A stretch of DNA of 64,000 bases. Origin: Methylobacterium fujisawaense. GTDB taxonomy: Bacteria; Pseudomonadota; Alphaproteobacteria; Rhizobiales; Beijerinckiaceae. A program made the translations under genes and the position numbers. The first letter of the stretch is position 1. Every line of letters begins with the position of its first letter. A model generated the notes under the pieces. That model was not told where the DNA came from. It did not search any database and was given only the letters and a program-made list of their open reading frames with translations. Shown here piece after piece: positions 58,002 to 64,000 of the stretch. The DNA lies in NCBI RefSeq assembly GCF_014138435.1, contig NZ_JACJIM010000004.1:434001-498000 (forward strand), in the 5' to 3' direction.

Positions 58002-60083
58002 CTACTCGGCCGCTGCGAGGGGCTGCGCCTCGGCGGCGCGCTCCCGGGCAAGGCGCGAGCACTCGGCGAGGATCCGCGAGGCGCGGGCGATCGGGTTGGT
58101 GAGGTAGAAGTCGGTCACGGGCGAAGCGAAGGCCGGCCCGCCGGTCGCGGTGCCGAGACGGATCAGCTTCTCCGCCGCCTCCACGACGTCGCCCGGCTCC
58201 ACGGCGCCGATCGCCGCGAAATGCGGGTGGGCGGCATAGAGCGCCCGGCGGAGCGCGGTGAGCGAATCGAAGGGCAGGCGCTTGCCGAGGACGTCCGACA
58301 GGGCGCGCAGGATCGCCCAGTCCTCGCGGGCGTCGCCCGGCGGGAACGCGGCGCGGTTGCCCATCTGGACCCGGCCTTCCGTGTTCACCCAGGTCGCCGA
58401 CTTCTCGCTGTAGGCGGCCCCCGGCAGGATCACGTCGGCGCGGGAGGCGCCGCGGTCGCCATGGCTGCCCTGGTAGATCACGAAGGCGCCCGGGGCGACG
58501 TCGCGCTCGTCGGCGCCGAGGTTGAACAGGACGTCCAGCGCGCCCGGCTCCAGCATCTGCGCGAAGGTCAGGCCGCCCTCCCCCGGCACGAAGCCGAGAT
58601 CGAGCGCGCCGACGCGGGCCGCGGCCGTGTGCAGCACGCCGAAGCCGTTCCACTCGGCCGAGATCGCGCCGATCGACTTCGCCAGCGACGCCGCCGCGGC
58701 CAGGACGCCCGGCTCGGCATGGGCGCCGACGAGGACGAGCGGCGCCTTGGCTTCCTTGAGGACGTCGAGGAAGCTGTGCTCGCCCCGGGACAGCGCCGCC
58801 AGCGAGTCGGGGCCGGCGCCGATATAATGGCTCGGATAGGTCAGATCGACCGGCTCCCCGATCACGCCCACCGCCAGCGGCGCCATGCGCCAGCGCTTGC
58901 GGATGCGGACATTGAGCAGCGAGGCCTCGGTGCGCGGGTTGGCATCGACGATCAGGATCGCGTCCGCCGCCTCGATGCCCGGAATGGTCGGGTTGAAGAT
59001 GTAGGAGGCGCGGCCGAGCGCCGGGTCGAGCCCGGCATCGGTCTGGCGGCAATCGAGATTCGGCGTGCCGAGGCTCTTGATCAGCTCGCGGAGCGCGAAC
59101 ATCTCCTCGACGCCCGCGAGATCGCCGACCACGGCGCCGATGCGCTTCGGATCCGCGCCCTTCACCTTGGCGGCGATGGCCTGGAACGCCTCACCCCAGG
59201 AGGCGGGCCGCAGCCGGCCGTTCTCGCGCAGGTACGGCCGGTCGAGGCGCTGCATCCGCAGCCCGTCGATGTGGTAGCGGGTCTTGTCGGAGATCCACTC
59301 CTCGTTGATCTCCTCGCTGATCCGCGGCTCGATCTGCATGACCTCGCGGCCGCGGGTGTCGATGCGGATCGCCGAGCCGACCGCGTCCATCACGTCGACC
59401 GACTCGGTCTTGTTCAGCTCCCACGGCCGGACGTTGTAGCTCTGCGGCCGGTGCACGAGCGCGCCCACCGGGCAGAGATCGGCGACGTTGCCCTGAAGCT
59501 CCGAGGCCATCGACTGCTCGAGGTAACTCGTGATCTCCATGTCCTCGCCGCGGCCGATGGCGCCGAGGTCGGGCACGCCCGCCACCTCGGCGAGGAAGCG
59601 CACGCAGCGGGTGCAGTGGATGCAGCGGTTCATCGCGGTCCGCACCAGCGGGCCGATATGCTTCTCCTCGACCGCCCGCTTGTTCTCCGTGTAGCGGGTC
59701 GAATCGACCCCGTAGGCCATGGCCTGGTCCTGCAGGTCGCAATGGCCGCCCTGGTCGCAGATCGGGCAGTCGAGGGGGTGGTTGATGAGGAGGAACTCCA
59801 TCACCCCCTCGCGGGCCTTCTTGGTCCCCTGCGAGCGGGTCAGCACCTCCGGCGGCTCGCCGTTCGGGCCGGGGCGGCAATCCTTCACCGCGTAGGCGCA
59901 AGAGGCCACGGGCTTGGGCGCGCCCTTCAGCTCGACGAGGCACATGCGGCAATTGCCGGCGATCGACAGGCGCTCGTGGAAGCAGAAGCGCGGGATCTCG
60001 GCCCCCGCGGCCTCGCAGGCCTGGAGCAGCGTGTAATCGGCGGGGACGTCAACCTCGGTGCCGTCGACGAGGATTTTTGTCAT
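58002..60083 (-). CDS. nuoG: NADH-quinone oxidoreductase subunit G
   Basis: Largest peripheral-arm subunit, 693 residues, carrying several iron-sulfur clusters that pass electrons from NuoF to NuoI. The [2Fe-2S] cysteines are Cys34, Cys45, Cys48 and Cys62. A His-ligated cluster region has [18 protein letters not shown] (about 100-117), and a CxxCxxC type follows at CIHCTRC with [12 protein letters not shown]. The C-terminal two thirds belong to the molybdopterin-oxidoreductase fold without cofactor, as is usual. It is separated from nuoF by 192 bases that include a palindromic repeat. Confidence 0.96.
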   Translation of the reverse strand: MTKILVDGTEVDVPADYTLLQACEAAGAEIPRFCFHERLSIAGNCRMCLVELKGAPKPVASCAYAVKDCRPGPNGEPPEVLTRSQGTKKAREGVMEFLLINHPLDCPICDQGGHCDLQDQAMAYGVDSTRYTENKRAVEEKHIGPLVRTAMNRCIHCTRCVRFLAEVAGVPDLGAIGRGEDMEITSYLEQSMASELQGNVADLCPVGALVHRPQSYNVRPWELNKTESVDVMDAVGSAIRIDTRGREVMQIEPRISEEINEEWISDKTRYHIDGLRMQRLDRPYLRENGRLRPASWGEAFQAIAAKVKGADPKRIGAVVGDLAGVEEMFALRELIKSLGTPNLDCRQTDAGLDPALGRASYIFNPTIPGIEAADAILIVDANPRTEASLLNVRIRKRWRMAPLAVGVIGEPVDLTYPSHYIGAGPDSLAALSRGEHSFLDVLKEAKAPLVLVGAHAEPGVLAAAASLAKSIGAISAEWNGFGVLHTAAARVGALDLGFVPGEGGLTFAQMLEPGALDVLFNLGADERDVAPGAFVIYQGSHGDRGASRADVILPGAAYSEKSATWVNTEGRVQMGNRAAFPPGDAREDWAILRALSDVLGKRLPFDSLTALRRALYAAHPHFAAIGAVEPGDVVEAAEKLIRLGTATGGPAFASPVTDFYLTNPIARASRILAECSRLARERAAEAQPLAAAE

Positions 60084-60130
60084 CGGATCGTCTCGTAAAC
60101 TGGCCCAAACGCACGAGGCCGGATCCCACC

Positions 60131-60257
60131 CGCACCCTCATCCTGAGGTGCGAGGCGCAGCCGAGCCTCGAAGGAGATGTCCAGCCCGCCTCGCGATCTC
60201 GGGAGGCCTCCCGCGAGGCCCGCCGACGCGGGCATCTCAGGCTGAGGCTGTGGGTTG
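60131..60257. repeat. Palindromic repeat element between nuoF and nuoG
   Basis: It begins CGCACCCTCATCCT, identical to the element at 47421, and contains internal hairpins (CGAGGC...GCCTCG near 60150-60170, and the GGGAGGCCTCCC palindrome near 60200). It ends in a CTCAGGCTGAGGCTG edge that corresponds to the right edge at 47558. It sits inside the nuo operon. Confidence 0.75.
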
Positions 60258-60275
60258 GACACCGGCATAGCGCCT

Positions 60276-61577
60276 TTACTCCGCAGCCATCGGCACAGGC
60301 TCGCTGTGCGGGTTCGCGGTGTAGCGGTCGATGCGCTTCTCGATCTCGGGGCGGAAGTGCCGGATCAGGCCCTGGATCGGCCAGGCCGCCGCGTCGCCGA
60401 GCGCACAGATCGTGTGACCCTCGATCTGCTTGGTCACCTCGAACAGCATGTCGATCTCGCGCTTCTGGGCGCGGCCCTCGGTCATGCGCTGCATCACCCG
60501 CCACATCCAGCCCGTGCCCTCCCGGCACGGCGTGCACTGGCCGCAGGATTCGTGCTTGTAGAAGTACGAGATCCGGGTGATCGCCGCGACGATGTCGGTG
60601 GACTTGTCGAGCACGATCACCGCTGCCGTGCCCAGGCCGGAGCCGAGGTTGCGCAGGGTGTCGAAATCCATCTTCGCGTCGATGATTTGTTCCGCGAGAA
60701 CAAGGGGGACTGAGGATCCGCCCGGGATGGAACACAAAAGATTGTCCCAGCCGCCGCGCATGCCGCCGCAATGACGGTCGATCAGCTCCCGGAAGGTGAT
60801 GCCCAGCTCCTCCTCGACGTTGCACGGTTTGTTGACGTGCCCGGAGACGCAGAAGAGCTTGGTGCCGGTGTTGTTCTTGCCGCCCAGGCCCGCGAACCAC
60901 GCGCCGCCCCGGCGCAGGATCGTGCCGGCGACCGCGATCGACTCGACGTTGTTCACCGTCGTGGGGCAGCCGTAGAGGCCCATATTGGCCGGGAACGGCG
61001 GCTTCAGCCGCGGCATCCCCTTCTTGCCCTCCAGGCTCTCGATGAGCGCGGTCTCCTCGCCGCAGATATAGGCGCCGGCGCCGTGGTGGACGTAGATGTC
61101 GAACGGGTAGTCGTGCACGTTCGACTGGCCGACGAGGCGGGCCGCGTAGGCCTCGTCCACGGCCTTTTGGAGGGCGTGCTTCTCGGCGACGTACTCGCCG
61201 CGGATGTAGACGTAGCAGGCATGCGCGTTCATCGCGAAGCAGGCCAGCATGCAGCCCTCGATCAGGAGATGCGGGTCGTGCCGCATGATCTCCCGGTCCT
61301 TGCAGGTGCCCGGCTCCGACTCGTCGGCATTGACCACGAGGTAGTGCGGGCGCCCGTCGGACTTCTTGGGCATGAACGACCATTTGAGGCCGGTGGGGAA
61401 GCCCGCGCCGCCGCGGCCGCGCAGGCCCGAGGCCTTCATCTCCTCGATGATCCAGTCGCGGCCCTGTTCCAGCAGGAACTTGGTCCCGTCCCAGGCGCCA
61501 CGCTTCTTGGCGGCGTCCAGGCCCGGCGAGTGGAGCCCGTAGAGGTTGGTGAAGATGCGATCCTGATCCGACAGCAT
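60276..61577 (-). CDS. nuoF: NADH-quinone oxidoreductase subunit F
   Basis: NADH-binding subunit of 433 residues with FMN and one [4Fe-4S] cluster; it is the electron entry point of complex I. The FMN/NADH motif [16 protein letters not shown] is near residues 53-68. The FMN-binding [15 protein letters not shown] (about 86-100) and the cluster cysteines in [12 protein letters not shown] (about 347-358) plus a later Cys in [12 protein letters not shown] (about 395) are all present. It begins 9 bases after nuoE. Confidence 0.97.
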   Translation of the reverse strand: MLSDQDRIFTNLYGLHSPGLDAAKKRGAWDGTKFLLEQGRDWIIEEMKASGLRGRGGAGFPTGLKWSFMPKKSDGRPHYLVVNADESEPGTCKDREIMRHDPHLLIEGCMLACFAMNAHACYVYIRGEYVAEKHALQKAVDEAYAARLVGQSNVHDYPFDIYVHHGAGAYICGEETALIESLEGKKGMPRLKPPFPANMGLYGCPTTVNNVESIAVAGTILRRGGAWFAGLGGKNNTGTKLFCVSGHVNKPCNVEEELGITFRELIDRHCGGMRGGWDNLLCSIPGGSSVPLVLAEQIIDAKMDFDTLRNLGSGLGTAAVIVLDKSTDIVAAITRISYFYKHESCGQCTPCREGTGWMWRVMQRMTEGRAQKREIDMLFEVTKQIEGHTICALGDAAAWPIQGLIRHFRPEIEKRIDRYTANPHSEPVPMAAE

Positions 61578-61586
61578 GTCAGGTCC

Positions 61587-62948
61587 TCACTGAGCCGGCG
61601 CCGACAGGGCCTTGGCCTGCCCCACCCAGTTCTCCCGGTCGATGCGACCCGGGAACGCGAGGTAGGTGCCGACCCAGGTGATCTCGTCGCGGGACCACGC
61701 GGCGATCTGGTCGAAATGGTAGATGCCGAGCCCGTTCAGGCGCTGGCTGTTGCCCGGGCCGACGCCCGTGATGCGCGTCAGATCGTCCGGCTTCCCGACG
61801 CGGGCGGCGTCGAGGCCCGGCGGGCGCTTGCCCACGGCGTCGGCCTTCCGCTCCGGGCTCGCATCCTTCGGCAGGGCCGCGAGGGCGCCGGCGATGCGGG
61901 CTTCCTCGGCCTCGGCCGCGACTTCGCCCGCGCTGGCGCCCGACGCTTCCGGCTGCTGCGGGACGGCGTCGCGCGCCGGCACGTCCTGATGGCCCTGGTC
62001 GCCGGCGGCGGGCTCGCCCTCGGCGACACGCTTGGCCGGCGAATCGAGCACGTCCGCGTCGCCCGGCCGGGCGGAGCCGTGCTTCGCGGTGGACCGGCCG
62101 CGCTCGGCCGCGTCGGCGCGATCCTCCGCCTTGACCGGCGTCTCGCCGTTGGCGGCGCGCTGGGCCGGCGCGTCGGATGCCGGACGCTCGATCGGCCGGC
62201 CGACATCGGGCCGCGCCGGCTTCGGGTTCTCGGCGGCCTGCTGCGTTCCGGAGGCCGCCTCGCCGGTCTGGGCGGCCGGCGTCTCGACCTTTCCGGCCTC
62301 CTCGAAGCGCTTGCGCCACGCGCCGACGCGCGAGCCGTCGAACAGGGTCGGGTCGGTGAGCGTGTTCACGGCGCCCTGGGGCTCGGACGAGACGCGCCCG
62401 GTCTGCGAGCCGACCTTCACGGGCCGTCCGGCGGCGAGGTCGTCCATCAGCTGGCCGAGGGATTCGGGCGTCAGGTCCTCGTAGTAGTCCTGATTGATCT
62501 GCACCATCGGCGCGTTGCAGCAGGCACCCAGGCACTCGACCTCGAGCCACGAGAAGGTGCCGTCCGCCGAGACGTGGCCGGGGGGGCCGAGCCGGGCCTG
62601 CAGCATCTCCTTGAGACCCCGCGCACCGCAGGAATCGCACGGCACCGTGCCGCAGACCTGGATCCAGAAGCGACCCACGGGCTCGAGAGCGAACATCGTG
62701 TAGAAGGTGGCCACCTCCAGCACGCGGATGTTCGGCATGCCGAGCTCGGCCGCCACCGCCTCGATGGCCGCCCGCGGCAGCCAGCCGCCGTTCTGCTCCT
62801 GCGCCCGCCACAGGAGCGAGATCACCGCGGAGGCCTGACGGCCTTCCGGGTACTTGGCGATCTGGGTCTTGGCCCACTCGGCGTTCTCGGGGGAGAACGC
62901 GAAGCTCTCGGGCTGCTCCGAGGCGGGGGCGAGTCTGCGGTTTGCCAT
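61587..62948 (-). CDS. nuoE: NADH-quinone oxidoreductase subunit E with long C-terminal extension
   Basis: Thioredoxin-like subunit carrying the [2Fe-2S] cluster N1a. Residues 1-185 are the normal NuoE, with cluster cysteines in CGTVPCDSCG (about 98) and ECLGACCNAP (about 138). Instead of ending near 220, the protein continues to 453 residues. An Ala/Glu/Pro-rich, probably unstructured linker (about 215-385) leads to a C-terminal helix-hairpin-helix-like domain (DDLTRITGVGPGNSQRL, then IYHFDQIAAWSRDEITWV, about 390-450). Similar extensions occur in Rhizobiales. The role of the extra domain is unknown. Confidence 0.95.
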   Translation of the reverse strand: MANRRLAPASEQPESFAFSPENAEWAKTQIAKYPEGRQASAVISLLWRAQEQNGGWLPRAAIEAVAAELGMPNIRVLEVATFYTMFALEPVGRFWIQVCGTVPCDSCGARGLKEMLQARLGPPGHVSADGTFSWLEVECLGACCNAPMVQINQDYYEDLTPESLGQLMDDLAAGRPVKVGSQTGRVSSEPQGAVNTLTDPTLFDGSRVGAWRKRFEEAGKVETPAAQTGEAASGTQQAAENPKPARPDVGRPIERPASDAPAQRAANGETPVKAEDRADAAERGRSTAKHGSARPGDADVLDSPAKRVAEGEPAAGDQGHQDVPARDAVPQQPEASGASAGEVAAEAEEARIAGALAALPKDASPERKADAVGKRPPGLDAARVGKPDDLTRITGVGPGNSQRLNGLGIYHFDQIAAWSRDEITWVGTYLAFPGRIDRENWVGQAKALSAPAQ

Positions 62949-62957
62949 CGCTCTAAC

Positions 62958-64000
62958 TTACCGATCCACTTCGCCGAACACGATGTCGAGCGTGCCGAGC
63001 ACGCAGGACACGTCGGCCAGCAGGTGCCCGCGGCACATCCAGTCCATCGCCTGAAGATGCGCGAAGCCCGGCGCGCGGATCTTGCAGCGATACGGCTTGT
63101 TGGTTCCATCCGACACGAGATAGACGCCGAACTCGCCCTTCGGCGCTTCCACGGCGGCGTAGACCTCGCCCTCGGGCACGTGGAAGCCCTCGGTGTAGAG
63201 CTTGAAGTGGTGGATGAGCGCCTCCATCGAGCGCTTCATCTCCCGGCGCGGCGGCGGGGCGAACTTGCCGTCGACCGAGGCGATCGGCCCCTGGCCGGCG
63301 GGCTGGCGCAGCTTGGCGACGCATTGCTTCATGATGCGCACGGACTGGCGCATCTCCTCCATGCGGATCACCTGGCGATCGTAGGTGTCGCCGTTCTTTC
63401 CGACGGGGATGTCGAACTCCATCTCCTCGTAGCACTCGTAGGGCTGCGCCTTGCGCAGGTCCCAGGGAATCCCTGAGCCGCGCACCATCACGCCCGAAAA
63501 GCCCCACTCCATCGCCTCGTCCACCGACACGATGCCGATATCGACGTTGCGCTGCTTGAAGATGCGGTTGGCCATGACGAGGTCGTCGAGATCCTGGACG
63601 ACCTGCAGGAACGGGTCGCAGAACGCGTCGATGTCGTCGATCAGCTTCGGCGGCAGGTCCTGGTGGACGCCGCCGGGCCGGAAGTAGTTGGCGTGGAGCC
63701 GGGCGCCGGAGGCCCGCTCGTAGAAGATCATCAGCTTCTCGCGCTCCTCGAAGCCCCAGAGCGGGGGCGTGAGGGCGCCGACATCCATCGCCTGCGTGGT
63801 GACGTTGAGGAGGTGCGACAGCAGGCGGCCGATCTCGCAGAACAGCACGCGGATCAGCTGCGCGCGGCGCGGCACCTCGATCCCGGCGAGCCTCTCGATC
63901 GCCAGGCAGAAGGCGTGCTCCTGGTTCATCGGCGACACGTAGTCGAGCCGGTCGAAATAGGGCGTCGCCTGCAGGTAGGTCTTGTACTCGATGAGCTTCT
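62958..64000 (-). CDS. nuoD: NADH-quinone oxidoreductase subunit D, partial (5' end outside window)
   Basis: The 49-kDa-type subunit that forms the quinone site with NuoB and NuoH. The window contains the C-terminal 347 residues or so; the gene continues past base 64000. The visible part starts with [30 protein letters not shown] and includes the helical core with LLSHLLN, the [11 protein letters not shown] segment and the C-terminal [15 protein letters not shown], which matches hydrogenase-like NuoD. nuoE begins 9 bases after its stop. nuoA-C presumably lie beyond the window. Confidence 0.97.
   Translation of the reverse strand, partial: KLIEYKTYLQATPYFDRLDYVSPMNQEHAFCLAIERLAGIEVPRRAQLIRVLFCEIGRLLSHLLNVTTQAMDVGALTPPLWGFEEREKLMIFYERASGARLHANYFRPGGVHQDLPPKLIDDIDAFCDPFLQVVQDLDDLVMANRIFKQRNVDIGIVSVDEAMEWGFSGVMVRGSGIPWDLRKAQPYECYEEMEFDIPVGKNGDTYDRQVIRMEEMRQSVRIMKQCVAKLRQPAGQGPIASVDGKFAPPPRREMKRSMEALIHHFKLYTEGFHVPEGEVYAAVEAPKGEFGVYLVSDGTNKPYRCKIRAPGFAHLQAMDWMCRGHLLADVSCVLGTLDIVFGEVDR

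Overview
The window is high-GC, densely coded chromosome of an alphaproteobacterium, most probably a Methylobacterium or close Methylobacteriaceae relative. The evidence is the very high GC content, alphaproteobacterial LexA operators of the GTTC-N7-GTTC type, an imuA-imuB-dnaE2 cassette, a homolog of formaldehyde-activating enzyme, and the gene order nuoD-to-nuoN, birA, RNase J, mce, DUF1467, proS, lolC/E, lolD, dnaE. I found no rRNA, tRNA, CRISPR array, transposase or prophage. Both ends are cut inside genes: a retropepsin-like protease at the left and nuoD at the right.

Layout. Bases 1-13,100 hold unrelated housekeeping and accessory genes: dusA, a Cache chemoreceptor, an SDR oxidoreductase, three tiny membrane proteins, a GFA-type zinc protein, an orphan ureE with a long histidine tail, a TerB/J-domain protein with a peptidoglycan amidase, TerC, an MFS exporter and a flavoprotein. 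A collagen-like secreted protein follows. Bases 14,175-20,007 are the SOS mutasome (imuA, imuB, dnaE2) behind a LexA box. Bases 20,000-30,600 carry a Fae-like protein, an NRAMP-type transporter, lexA with its own operators, comEC, gltX, gltA and alkA. Bases 31,000-40,300 hold parC, recO, several small exported proteins and the replicative polymerase gene dnaE. Bases 40,300-46,000 have a glycosyltransferase without a normal start codon, tiny membrane proteins, lolD, lolC/E and proS. After a probable small RNA gene, the rest is one long minus-strand run: nuoD, E, F, G, H, I, J, K, L, M, N, then birA, rnj, mce and DUF1467.

How the genes work together. Two themes stand out. The first is DNA damage: four LexA operators lie within 26 kb. 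They precede imuA-imuB-dnaE2, lexA, parC (with a palindromic repeat between box and gene), and a previously unmarked 34-codon membrane-peptide gene just upstream of dnaE. In the last case the box lies 31 bases from the start codon, exactly as at imuA. This peptide is the best candidate for an undescribed component and resembles in design the SOS-induced division inhibitor SidA of Caulobacter. The second theme is energy metabolism: eleven of the fourteen complex I subunits are encoded here, with an extended NuoE and a histidine-rich NuoL loop.

Palindromic intergenic repeats of several families are scattered through the window. One lies in frame inside imuB, one between the parC LexA box and parC, and one between nuoF and nuoG.
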